A DNA stretch of 64,000 nt, taken from positions 1 through 64,000 of the forward strand of contig DATBKS010000078.1 in the NCBI GenBank assembly GCA_036555755.1. Direction: 5' to 3'. Below are positions 47,039-55,525 of the stretch, piece after piece. The position numbers were made by a program, and so were the translations under genes. The DNA is from JAICJR01 sp036555755. GTDB taxonomy: Bacteria > Actinomycetota > Thermoleophilia > Solirubrobacterales > Thermoleophilaceae. Numbering within the stretch: the stretch's first letter is position 1; each line of letters opens with the position of its first letter. The notes beneath the pieces were generated by a model. That model ran no database searches. It was not told the origin of the DNA and saw only the letters and a list, made by a program, of their open reading frames with translations.

Positions 47039-50000
47039 ATGCCGAGCCCGCTCGACGGTTTAGCCGCAGCGCAGCGCGAGGCCGTGACTCACCCAGGCGG
47101 GCCCCTGCTCGTGCTCGGCGGGGCGGGGACTGGCAAGACGCGCGTGCTCACCCGTCGCTTCGCATGGCTCGTCGAGGAAGGCGCGCCGCCCGACGGCGTG
47201 CTGGCGCTCGTGTTCTCCCCGGCTGCCGCCGCCGAGATGCGGGAGCGGGTGGAGGACCTCACCGGCGCCGCGGGCGTGGACCTGTGGGTCGAGACCTTCC
47301 ACTCCTTCTCAACCCGGCTGCTTCAGGACGAGGCGCTCGAGGCGGGCCTCGACCCGTTCTTCTCTCCGGTCACGCCCGCCGACCGGCTCGCCCTGATGCT
47401 CGACCGCATCGAGGACCTCACCCTTCGCCGCCACGAGATCCGCGGCAACCCGGCGCCGCTCCTCGCCAGCTTCATCGCGCGGATCGACCGGCTGAAGGAC
47501 GAGATGGTGAGCGCGTCCGAGTACGGCAAGTGGGCACGCGCGCTGATGGCGCGCTGCCACGACGGCGACGACGCCGGACGCGTCCACGCGGAGCGCGAGC
47601 TGGAGTTCGCCCAGGTGTACGCCGACCACGACCGGCTGCTTGCCGAGTCCGGTTCGCTCGACTTCGGCGACCTGGTCCTGCACGCCTTCCGGCTCCTGCA
47701 CGAGAAGCCGCACGTGCGGACGCGGGTGGCGGAGCGCCTGCAGTACGTGCTCGTCGACGAGTACCAGGAAGTGAACTTCGCCCAGGGCGCGCTCCTGCGC
47801 ATGCTCGCGCAGGAGCACCGCAACCTCACGGTGGCGGGCGACGACGACCAGGCGATCCACCGCTTCCGCGGCGCGGCGCGCAAGAACCTGCTCGATTTCG
47901 AGCGCGAGTACGAGGACTGCAAGACGGTCCAGCTCGAGCAGACCCACCGCTGCGGCAAGCCCATCCTCGAGGCCGCGGGGGCTGTTGTGGCCGGCGGGGG
48001 AGAGCGGATCGAGAAGCGGCTGCGCGGCCGGCGCGGCGGCTCGGTGTCGTTCTGGCGCTGCCGCTCGGAGCGCGCGCAGGCGCAGGCGGTGGCCGCGGAG
48101 TGTGAGCGGCTCATCAGTCAGGAGGGCGTGCCGCCGGAGGAGATCTGCGTGCTCGTGCGCTCGGTGCGTGACGAGGGTCAGACGATCGCGGCGGCCCTCG
48201 AGGAGCGCGCGGTTCCCTTCCGGCTCACCGGCAGCGCGGCTTACTTCCAGCGCACCGAGGTGCGCGACGTGCTCGCATGGCTGCGGCTGCTCGCCGACCC
48301 CGGCGACTCCGGCGCGGTCGTGCGCGCGTTGTCGCGGCCGCCGATCGAGCTGCGCTCTGTAGACATCGCGCGACTCACCCAGCACGCTCGCCGCCGCCGA
48401 CTCGACATGGTGGCCGGTGTGGTGGCCGCCTGCGACGGCCCGCAGCTCTCACCCGAGGGACGCGACCGCGCTCAAGCGTTCCTCCGGCTCTACCGCTCGG
48501 CGTCAGCGGCCTTCGCCGAGATGCGGCCGGACGTGTTCGTCCACCGGCTGATCGAGCGCATCGGGCTGCGTCGCCAGCAGGTGTTCGCCGCGCACGCGGA
48601 CACGGTCGAGCGGCTTGTGAACATCGCGAAGCTCAGCGAGCTGGCAAGCGCGTACATGCGCCGTCAGCCGGACGCCACGCCGCGCGACTTCGTCCGCTAC
48701 GTGGCCGCGATGGCAGAGGCCGGCTTGCGGGAAGAGGAGGCGGCGCCGGAGGACCTGCCACCCGCCGTGCAAGTCATGGGGATGCGCTCCGCCAAGGGCC
48801 ACGAGTTCGACTACGTGCTGGTGGGCGGTCTGAACGCCGGCCGCATGCCGGGGACGCGCCGCAGCGCGGCCGACGGGGTGCCGCCCGAGCTGCTCAAGGA
48901 GGAGCTGCCGGACAGCGCGCGCGAGGCGCACGAGCAGGAGATGCGCCGGCTGCTGCACGTCGCGATGACCCGTGCGCGCAAGGGGCTGGTGCTGGCCTGG
49001 CCCGAGGGCGGCGAGCGCTCGCGGCCGTCGCCGTTCTACGAGGAAGCGCGCGCCGCGTTACGCGCCGGTGAGGACGTCCACGAGGAGGAGCTGTTCGGTC
49101 CCGCCGAGGGCCTGCACTCCACCTTCCGCATGCTGCGCGACGAGCTGCTCGACTCGGTTTCGAGCGTCGGCGCGCGCCTCAGCGAGATGAGGCTCGACAC
49201 CTACCTCGACGTGTCCCAGTCGGTCGTCCGCTACCTCGAGCTGCTGAAGGTCGCGGCGCTGATCGAGCGCGAGCGCGACGGGCAGTCGCTCGCGCAGGCG
49301 CTCCCCGAGGTGAACGAGCTGCTGCTCCAGGAGGTCACCACCGACCAGCGCGAGCTGTTCCTCTCGTCCGCGCTCGACGACTACCTCGCGGACACCGAGC
49401 GCGACGAGCGCCGCCGGGCCGAGGCGATCTCGGGCGGGGGCGACCAGTCGCTCGAGACCTTCATCCCGCGCCGCGGCGACGGCCTGATGCTGTCGGCCTC
49501 CGACATCGAGACCTACCGCCTGTGCCCGCTCAAGTACAAGTTCGCGCGCGTCTTCCGGATCCCGCAGGAGCCGACGATCAACCAGCGTTTCGGGATCGTC
49601 GTCCACCAGGTGCTCGAGCGCTTCCACCAGGCCGGGGGCGGCTCGCTCGAGGACCTGATGAACCTGTTCGAGGCGAGCTGGCGGCGCAGCGGCTTCGGCG
49701 ACTCGAACGACGAGCTGCAGTTCCGGGAGAAGGCGGTCGAGGCGCTCAAGCGCTACTGGGAGCTCGACCTCGCGCGCGACTCCGAGCCGGTCTGGTTCGA
49801 GCGCAGCTTCGCTTTCAAGCTGGGTCCGCACCTCCTCCGCGGACGCGTCGACCGGGTGGACCGGCACCCCGACGGCCGCTACGAGCTGATCGACTACAAG
49901 ACCGGCAAGCCGAAGACCGCCCAGGACCTCAGCGAGGACATCCAGCTCTCGCTCTACCAGATGGGTGCGCGCGAGTCGTGGGACCTGCGCACCGCGGCGC

Positions 50001-50191
50001 AGAGCTACTACTACGTGCTCGACAACGAGAAGGTGCCGGTGGAGCACTCGGAGGAGGAGCTCGAGCGCGTGCGCGGGACCGTCGGCACGATCGCCGAGGG
50101 CATCATGTCGCAGGACTTCGAGCCGACCCCGTCGCCGGAGATCTGCTCGTTCTGCGACTACCGGATCATCTGCCCGGCAGCAGAGAAGTAA
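47039..50191 (+). CDS. UvrD/PcrA-type DNA helicase fused to RecB-family nuclease with Fe-S site
   Basis: The 1050-residue protein has SF1A helicase motifs: Q motif (LAAAQREAVTHPGG), Walker A GGAGTGKT (27-34), LVDEYQEVNFAQG (motif II), DDDQAIHRFRGA (III), and VMGMRSAKGHEFDYVLVG and VAMTRARKGL (V, VI). The C-terminal 230 residues form a PDDEXK/RecB nuclease (LSASDIETYRLCPLKYKF, RFGIVVHQVLERFHQ, RGRVDRVDRHPDGRYELIDY with the catalytic Asp and Lys of YKTGKP). Cys in RLCP and in ICSFCDYRIIC can bind a 4Fe-4S cluster, as in AddB, AdnB and Cas4. It should process DNA ends in repair. It has no partner gene nearby. Confidence 0.9.
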   Translation: MPSPLDGLAAAQREAVTHPGGPLLVLGGAGTGKTRVLTRRFAWLVEEGAPPDGVLALVFSPAAAAEMRERVEDLTGAAGVDLWVETFHSFSTRLLQDEALEAGLDPFFSPVTPADRLALMLDRIEDLTLRRHEIRGNPAPLLASFIARIDRLKDEMVSASEYGKWARALMARCHDGDDAGRVHAERELEFAQVYADHDRLLAESGSLDFGDLVLHAFRLLHEKPHVRTRVAERLQYVLVDEYQEVNFAQGALLRMLAQEHRNLTVAGDDDQAIHRFRGAARKNLLDFEREYEDCKTVQLEQTHRCGKPILEAAGAVVAGGGERIEKRLRGRRGGSVSFWRCRSERAQAQAVAAECERLISQEGVPPEEICVLVRSVRDEGQTIAAALEERAVPFRLTGSAAYFQRTEVRDVLAWLRLLADPGDSGAVVRALSRPPIELRSVDIARLTQHARRRRLDMVAGVVAACDGPQLSPEGRDRAQAFLRLYRSASAAFAEMRPDVFVHRLIERIGLRRQQVFAAHADTVERLVNIAKLSELASAYMRRQPDATPRDFVRYVAAMAEAGLREEEAAPEDLPPAVQVMGMRSAKGHEFDYVLVGGLNAGRMPGTRRSAADGVPPELLKEELPDSAREAHEQEMRRLLHVAMTRARKGLVLAWPEGGERSRPSPFYEEARAALRAGEDVHEEELFGPAEGLHSTFRMLRDELLDSVSSVGARLSEMRLDTYLDVSQSVVRYLELLKVAALIERERDGQSLAQALPEVNELLLQEVTTDQRELFLSSALDDYLADTERDERRRAEAISGGGDQSLETFIPRRGDGLMLSASDIETYRLCPLKYKFARVFRIPQEPTINQRFGIVVHQVLERFHQAGGGSLEDLMNLFEASWRRSGFGDSNDELQFREKAVEALKRYWELDLARDSEPVWFERSFAFKLGPHLLRGRVDRVDRHPDGRYELIDYKTGKPKTAQDLSEDIQLSLYQMGARESWDLRTAAQSYYYVLDNEKVPVEHSEEELERVRGTVGTIAEGIMSQDFEPTPSPEICSFCDYRIICPAAEK

Positions 50192-50201
50192 CGCGTCGCG
50201 C

Positions 50202-52136
50202 CTAGCTCAGCCAGTCGGGCGGCGGGCTGCTGCCCTTGGGCTCGTCGTCCTCGCCGTCCTCGCGGGCGAAGCGGCTCGGGCCCTCGCGGCGAGACTCGTC
50301 GGCCGCTGCCTCTGAGGACGAGGAGGGCGGCTGCTGCTGGGCGCCGACCGTGTCGTCGAGCACCGGCTGCTCGAGCGTGTCGGCCAACTCGCGTGCGCCG
50401 CGGGCGAACTCCGCCGACCAGCGCTTTGCCGTGGCGTAGGCGTCGAGCAGAGCGGCGTTCTGAGCGCGGAGCGCGTCGACGCGCTTCTGCATCGTCGACT
50501 GCGCCTCTTGGAGCGCTTCCTGCTGCTCGGTCGTCGACGCGAGGCGCGCGCGCAGGTCGCGCTCGGTCACGGCGTGCTGCTCGCGCTCGAGCTCGAAGTC
50601 GTTGCGCATCTTCTCCACCGTGGAGTGCGCCTCGTGGACGCGGGCCTCGGCGTCCTCGAGCTCGTCCATCCGCCGGAGTGCCTCGCCGGCGCGGGCCACC
50701 TCGGCGCGCGCCGCCTCCAGCTCGACCTTGTTCTGGTTGAGCTCGGAGCGCGCCTGGGCCAGCTCACCGCGGTTCTGCTCGAGGTCCGCGCGTGAGCGCT
50801 CGACCTCGTTCCGGTTGTTCTCCAGCTCGGCGCGCACCTGCTCGAGCTCGCCACCCTTCTGAGCGAGGTCGGTGCGGGCGCGCTCCAGTTCGCCGCTCTT
50901 GCTGCCGAGCTCCGAGCGGGCGTGCTCCAGCTCGCCGCTCTTCTGGCTCAGCTCGGAGCGGGCGCTCTCGAGCTCGCTGCTCTTCTGCCCAAGCTCGCTG
51001 CGCACCTGGCCCACTTCGGCGCCCGTGCGCTCGAGCTCACTGCTCTTCTTCTCGAGCTCCTTGCGCGTGCGCTCGGCCTCGTCGGTTACGCGCTCGAGCT
51101 CCGACCGCGCCTCGTCAAGGTGCGTCTTCGCCTGCTTCAGCTCTTCGCTCTTGGCCTCGAGCTCGGCCTTCGCCTTTTCGAGCTCCTTGGCCGACTGCTC
51201 GCCGGCGCCGGCGTGGGAGCGAGCCTCTTCGAGCTCGTCGGCCTTGGCCTGAAGCTCGGCCTTCGCCTCCTCGAGCTCCTGCTTCTTCTGGGCGAGCTTC
51301 GCGCGCACGCGCTCCAGCTCTTCGCCCCCCTCGCTGGCCTCCGAGCGAGCTTCCTCGAGCTCTTCGCGCTGCTTGCGCTCCGTCTTCAGCTCCTGGCGCA
51401 GCTCCGCGACGGACGCCGCGTGCTTCGAGCGCTCGTCGTCGAGCGCCGCCGCCGTGGACTCGAGCTCAGCTCGCAGCGCGGCGAGCTCCTCGGGGTCCAC
51501 CGCCGGAGCGGCAGGAGCGGCGGGAGCGACCGGTGCGGGGGCTGCGGCCGCCGACGGAGCCGCGGCGGCTGCGGGCGGCGTATACGGAGCGCCCGGGGGC
51601 GGTGCGGCCGCCGGAGCGGGCGCCGGGGTCTGGTAGCTCGTGCCCTTCTCGCTGGGCGGCAGGGGCAGGCGGCCCACCAGCTCCGCGATCAGGTTCTCCG
51701 CGGCCACGGCGGCGTGCACGTCGAGCTTCGTCATGAAGGCGATGTCGTTCAGCGCGAGCGAGTCCGACGGATCCGCCATCGCGACGAGCAGGCCGCCGTC
51801 AGGCTCGAAGGACACCGGCACCGCCCGGTAGCGCTGGGCGGCAGCGGGCGGGAGAAGGTTCGCGGCGCCGGAGTCGACGTCGAACGCCGCAAGGTCGATG
51901 TGGTTGAGGCCGTAGCGCGCGGCGATCGCCCGGGCCATCTGGTCCTCGTTGAGCCGCCCTTCGCGGATGAGGATCCGGCCCACCGTCTCGCCCGAAGAGC
52001 GGGCAGTCTCGACCGCCGCCTCAACGTGCGACTGCTCGGCCAGGCCGAGCTCGATGATCATGTCGCTAAGAAAGACCGGCGCCCCCTCGCGTGGCTCGTA
52101 AGCCGTGACCCCCTGGCGAGGTTCGACAGTCATCAT
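50202..52136 (-). CDS. GspE-N/MshEN-domain protein with long 14-residue-repeat coiled coil
   Basis: The 644-residue protein starts with a type II secretion ATPase N-terminal (MshEN-like) domain (about 15-155: FLSDMIIELGLAEQSHVEAA, GRILIREGRLNEDQMARAIA, DPSDSLALNDIAFMTKLDV). MshEN domains can bind cyclic-di-GMP. No ATPase domain follows. Instead there is a Pro/Ala linker (about 165-215) and a coiled coil of about 370 residues, whose middle is made of near-identical 14-mers of the SELxxKSxELExAR type. The C-terminus is acidic and disordered. It overlaps the next gene by 4 nt. A cytoskeleton-like or tethering role is inference. Confidence 0.75.
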   Translation of the reverse strand: MMTVEPRQGVTAYEPREGAPVFLSDMIIELGLAEQSHVEAAVETARSSGETVGRILIREGRLNEDQMARAIAARYGLNHIDLAAFDVDSGAANLLPPAAAQRYRAVPVSFEPDGGLLVAMADPSDSLALNDIAFMTKLDVHAAVAAENLIAELVGRLPLPPSEKGTSYQTPAPAPAAAPPPGAPYTPPAAAAAPSAAAAPAPVAPAAPAAPAVDPEELAALRAELESTAAALDDERSKHAASVAELRQELKTERKQREELEEARSEASEGGEELERVRAKLAQKKQELEEAKAELQAKADELEEARSHAGAGEQSAKELEKAKAELEAKSEELKQAKTHLDEARSELERVTDEAERTRKELEKKSSELERTGAEVGQVRSELGQKSSELESARSELSQKSGELEHARSELGSKSGELERARTDLAQKGGELEQVRAELENNRNEVERSRADLEQNRGELAQARSELNQNKVELEAARAEVARAGEALRRMDELEDAEARVHEAHSTVEKMRNDFELEREQHAVTERDLRARLASTTEQQEALQEAQSTMQKRVDALRAQNAALLDAYATAKRWSAEFARGARELADTLEQPVLDDTVGAQQQPPSSSSEAAADESRREGPSRFAREDGEDDEPKGSSPPPDWLS

Positions 52137-53125
52137 CCGGCCGCCCCCACGGGCTCTGCCCCCAGTGCTTCCTCGGCGCGCTGCAATGCCTCAGCCGGCG
52201 AGTCGGCCTCGCCGAGCTTCTCGATCCCGGCGATGAGCTGGACCTCCTCCGGTCGCTGGCTCATCACGCGCTCGAATGAGGACTCGAGGCGGGCGCGGAA
52301 AGCCTCCGCCCCCTCGACGCCCTTGCAGCCCACGAGGATGACCCCGAACACGTCTCCCCTCACGCGTGCCGCGATGTCGCTGCGACGCACCGCCGCCGAG
52401 ATCACCTCGGCGCAGTGCTTCAGAAGCAGGTCCGCCACCGCGTCCCCGCTCGTCACCCGCACGGCCTCCACGCCGAGCGGTTGAAGCGCAAGCAGATACG
52501 ACTCCGTGACACCGCGTTCCGTGAGGTGCCACTCACGGTCGAGCTTCTCGAGGAAGGGGTCGCGAAGCTGAAGGCCTGTGAGCGGATCGCTCGTCTCGTC
52601 GCGCTGGAGCTGGGAGAGCCGGCGCAGCTCGCCCTCGCGTGTCACGTGCTCCCACTCGTAGCCGATCAGGCGCGCGGCGACCGTGAGGATGGCCATGTCG
52701 CCCTCACCGTAGCGGTCGCGCTTGGAGCTCATCGCGCAGACGCTGCCCACGCGCGTGCCGTCGGCCAGCTCAACGGGCGCCGCGACGTAGCTCTCGATGC
52801 CGGCGGCTTCGCGCAGCTCGAGGTCGGCGTAGATCGGGTCCTTCGAAGCGCGGCCGGTGAGCGCCGGTGCCTGGTCGTTTGCCATGTGGATGCAGAACGA
52901 TTCGCGCAGCGGAAGGCGCGTGCCCGCCGCCAAAGCTTCCACTCCCTCGCCTCGGGCATCGAGGACGCGGTACTCGTCGGTGTTGTAGTTGAGCTCGCCA
53001 AAGACGACGCGGCCGTCGGGCAGCTGGTGCTCGAGCAGCGTCAAAACCGAGCGCACGGCATCGCCGAGGCTCGCAAAACGATTGGCGCAAAGTCGCGCCA
53101 GCTCCGACACGACGGGGTCGGCCAT
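52133..53125 (-). CDS. GAF and degenerate GGDEF-domain protein
   Basis: The 330-residue protein has a GAF-type sensor domain (about 25-165: FCIHMANDQAPALTGRASKD, YVAAPVELADGTRVGSVCAM) and a C-terminal diguanylate cyclase-like domain (about 175-325: DETSDPLTGLQLRDPFLEKL, VRRSDIAARVRGDVFGVILVG). The catalytic GG(D/E)EF motif reads RGDVF, so cyclase activity is unlikely; it may bind GTP or cyclic-di-GMP. It is cotranscribed with, and overlaps, the MshEN/coiled-coil gene. The pair looks like a signal module with a broken cyclase. The GAF ligand is unknown. Confidence 0.82.
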   Translation of the reverse strand: MADPVVSELARLCANRFASLGDAVRSVLTLLEHQLPDGRVVFGELNYNTDEYRVLDARGEGVEALAAGTRLPLRESFCIHMANDQAPALTGRASKDPIYADLELREAAGIESYVAAPVELADGTRVGSVCAMSSKRDRYGEGDMAILTVAARLIGYEWEHVTREGELRRLSQLQRDETSDPLTGLQLRDPFLEKLDREWHLTERGVTESYLLALQPLGVEAVRVTSGDAVADLLLKHCAEVISAAVRRSDIAARVRGDVFGVILVGCKGVEGAEAFRARLESSFERVMSQRPEEVQLIAGIEKLGEADSPAEALQRAEEALGAEPVGAAG

Positions 53126-53167
53126 ACCCTCTTTGTCGGTATTTACGGCCCCGGACTTAAGGGATTG

Positions 53168-54043
53168 TCAGGAATCTTCCGGGCGCTGTTGACGCAAAAA
53201 ACGCTGAAAATCGCGGGCGATTGCGTCGGCGGACGGGAGGTCCTCGCCGAAGGGCTGAATCTCCTCGACCTCGTCCATCGTTTCCTCGAGCTTTTCGACG
53301 AACGCCTTCACGTCCGGATCGCTCGCCACGGCGGCGTTGACCTGCCGCTCGTAGTCCTCGGTTGCCTCCTCCAGAGCGCTGCCGTCGACGGCTACTCCGG
53401 CCAGTCCCTCGAAGCGCCGCACGAGGGCCAGCGCCGCCTTCGGGTTAGGTGCCGCGGCCACGTAATGGGGCACGGCAGCCCACAGGCTGGCGGACGGGAT
53501 CGCCGCCTTCTGGCAGGCGTCGTGGAGGACACCGACGATGCCGGTCGGGCCCTCGTACGTGGTCCGCTCGAGCCCCAGACGGTCGATCAGTCCCTGATCT
53601 GAGGCAAGCCCCGACACGTTCACGGCGCGCGAGTGCGGCACGTCCGCGAGCAGCGCGCCGAGCGTGAGCACGAGCTTCACCCCGAGCTCGTTTGCCGCCT
53701 GCGCAACCGCGGTGGTGAACGTGCGCCAGCGCAGCGACGGCTCGACTCCCTGGAGGAAGACGAGATCGCGCTCGGCCGCCGGCACGTGCGCCGCGGTGAT
53801 CACCGTGGTGGGCCAGTCGATGGCCCGCGCGCGTCCCTCCGTGAGGCGCACCGTGGGGCGCACAGCGGTGAAGTCGAAGAACTCCTCGGGGTCGATTCGC
53901 GCGACCTCCACGGCGTCGAAGCTCTCCACGAGGTAGCCGACGGCGGCTGTTGCTGACTCGCCCGCATCGTTCCAACCCTTGAACGCCGCAACGAGAACAG
54001 GGTCCCGCAGGTCGGGCTTATCCGTCCAGATCAGGGGCTCCAT
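53168..54043 (-). CDS. PAC2-family protein
   Basis: The 291-residue protein has the PAC2 core: PVLVAAFKGWNDAGESATAA, the Rossmann-like stretch VFLQGVEPSLRWRTFTTAV, LGVKLVLTLGALLADVPHSR and TGIVGVLHDACQKAAIPSAS. PAC2 proteins include eukaryotic proteasome assembly chaperones and archaeal/actinobacterial homologues near proteasome genes; mycobacterial members are of unclear role. Proteasome genes are not seen here. A helical C-terminal tail (about 235-290) is Glu-rich. The ATG at 54043 (EPLIWTDKPDL) was chosen; an in-frame ATG upstream would add four residues. Confidence 0.88.
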   Translation of the reverse strand: MEPLIWTDKPDLRDPVLVAAFKGWNDAGESATAAVGYLVESFDAVEVARIDPEEFFDFTAVRPTVRLTEGRARAIDWPTTVITAAHVPAAERDLVFLQGVEPSLRWRTFTTAVAQAANELGVKLVLTLGALLADVPHSRAVNVSGLASDQGLIDRLGLERTTYEGPTGIVGVLHDACQKAAIPSASLWAAVPHYVAAAPNPKAALALVRRFEGLAGVAVDGSALEEATEDYERQVNAAVASDPDVKAFVEKLEETMDEVEEIQPFGEDLPSADAIARDFQRFLRQQRPEDS

Positions 54044-54113
54044 CCGACATTCACCGTAGCGGCTCCCAGTGAGACCCGGCGAGCGTCCGATCCACGGCGC
54101 AGTATTGGACCCT

Positions 54114-55004
54114 GTGGAAGCGAGCGTTCGCACGTCCATCGCCGAGCTCCGCGCCGGCACCGATGCCGAGGGCGTATTCGCCTGCACGCGCAAGGAGCGC
54201 CTGACCGCCCGGAACGGGAGCGGCTACCTGTCGCTCGAGTTGCGCGACCGCAGCGGCACAATCGCCGCGCGCGCCTTCCGGGAGGCCGACTTCCTCGCCG
54301 GGCAGTTCGACCGCGGCGACCTGGTGTGGGTGAGCGGCCGGGTCGAGCGGTTCCGCGGCGAGCTTCAGCTCGAGCTGCGCGCCATCCGCCGCGCGGACGC
54401 CGACGGGCTCGATCCGTCCGAATTCCTCCCGAGCGCGTACCGGGACCTCGAGGAGCTCGACGGCTTCCTCGAGCATCTCGCGCGCGAGGTCTATGACGCG
54501 GACTACAGGTCGCTGCTCGCGAACCTGCTCGGCGACGCCTCGTTCCGAGTCGAGTGTCGAGCCGCGCCCTGTACGCGCGGCGGCCACCACGCGTACCTGG
54601 GCGGGCTGCTGGAGCACACGGTCGCGGTCGCGACGTTGGCGCAGGAGACGTGCGTGCTGCACCCGCGCCTCAACTCAGACCTGCTGATCACCGCAGCGAT
54701 CGTGCACGACATCGGCAAGACCCGCGAGTTCGACCTCGGCGCCGAGATCGCGCTGAGCGAGGAGGGGCGGCTCGTGGGGCACGTGACGCTCGGTCAGCAG
54801 ATGGTCGCCGCCCGCGCCGAGGCGCTCGACGCCGGCTTCCCGCGCGACAAGCTGCTCGCCCTCTCGCACTGCATCCTCACCCACCACGGGCCGGACGGCG
54901 TGCCGTCGCGGCGCTTCGGCTCCCCGGAGGCGCTGGCGCTGTACCGGCTGAACGCGCTCGACGCGGGGGTGAAGGGCGCGCTCGAACACGGACTCGCGGC
55001 ATGA
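54114..55004 (+). CDS. OB-fold and HD-domain nuclease (YhaM-like)
   Basis: The protein of about 296 residues has an N-terminal OB fold (about 15-95: RKERLTARNGSGYLSLELRD, FDRGDLVWVSGRVERFRGEL) and a C-terminal HD domain (about 140-260: GGHHAYLGGLLEHTVAVATL, LLITAAIVHDIGKTREFD, HCILTHHGPDG). This is the layout of YhaM 3'-5' exoribonucleases, which act on RNA or DNA with Mn/Co. The HD pair HD in VHDIGK binds metal. I chose GTG 54114; GTG 54069 would add 15 residues. It is divergent from PAC2 and overlaps the GNAT gene by 4 nt (ATGA). Confidence 0.87.
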   Translation: MEASVRTSIAELRAGTDAEGVFACTRKERLTARNGSGYLSLELRDRSGTIAARAFREADFLAGQFDRGDLVWVSGRVERFRGELQLELRAIRRADADGLDPSEFLPSAYRDLEELDGFLEHLAREVYDADYRSLLANLLGDASFRVECRAAPCTRGGHHAYLGGLLEHTVAVATLAQETCVLHPRLNSDLLITAAIVHDIGKTREFDLGAEIALSEEGRLVGHVTLGQQMVAARAEALDAGFPRDKLLALSHCILTHHGPDGVPSRRFGSPEALALYRLNALDAGVKGALEHGLAA

Positions 55005-55441
55005 ACGTTCGCAGCGCCGAGCCACGCGACTTCGACGCCGTCACGGCGCTGCTCGAGGAGTTGGGCCGCGCGACCGTCACGGACGAGACCCGCGACCGCT
55101 GCCGCGAGCTCTATGCGTCGCAGGTGTCGGATCCAGGGTCCGACCACCTCGTGGCGGAGAACGAAGACGGCGAGATCGTGGGCTTCTGCTCGCTGCACTT
55201 CCGCAACCGCTTGAACTACTCGACGCCCCAGGCCTGGGTGCCCGACCTGATCGTCGCCGAGAACCTGCGTGGCAGCGGCATCGGCCAGGCTCTGCTCGCC
55301 CAGGCCGAGAGCCGCGCCATCGAGCGCGGCTGCTGGGAGATCACGCTCGAGTCGGCCCACCACCGGCGCGAGGCGCACCGCTTCTACGGGCTGTTCGGGA
55401 TGCGCGACGCGGGGTTGTTCTTCCGCAAGCTGCTGGGCTGA
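55001..55441 (+). CDS. GNAT-family N-acetyltransferase
   Basis: The 146-residue protein has the GNAT fold: MNVRSAEPRDFDAVTALLEE, central strands (VGFCSLHFRNRLNYS), the acetyl-CoA loop VPDLIVAENLRGSGIGQALL and the final GCWEITLESAHHRREAHRFY with Tyr near the C-terminus. It should acetylate a small molecule or an N-terminus. The substrate is unknown. It overlaps the OB-HD nuclease gene by 4 nt. Confidence 0.9.
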   Translation: MNVRSAEPRDFDAVTALLEELGRATVTDETRDRCRELYASQVSDPGSDHLVAENEDGEIVGFCSLHFRNRLNYSTPQAWVPDLIVAENLRGSGIGQALLAQAESRAIERGCWEITLESAHHRREAHRFYGLFGMRDAGLFFRKLLG

Positions 55442-55461
55442 GAGAGCTCTTACGTAAACGT

Positions 55462-55483
55462 TTGCTCATGTGTTGTTGAGCAA
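55462..55483. promoter_or_regulatory. Inverted repeat TTGCTCA-N8-TGAGCAA
   Basis: A perfect 7-bp inverted repeat with an 8-nt spacer lies 43 nt before the secreted-protein GTG, next to the palindrome TTACGTAA (55450-55457). The region is AT-richer than its surroundings, so it is a plausible operator. Confidence 0.4.
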
Positions 55484-55511
55484 GTAGCGTCGAGGCACTG
55501 GTCCAACACAG

Positions 55512-55518
55512 AAAGGAG
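55512..55518 (+). promoter_or_regulatory. Shine-Dalgarno AAAGGAG deciding the GTG start at 55526
   Basis: AAAGGAG stands 7 nt before the GTG. It fixes the start of the secreted-protein gene, whose leader then begins MTRHGTLFGRAA. Confidence 0.75.
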
Positions 55519-55525
55519 TTGTGCC

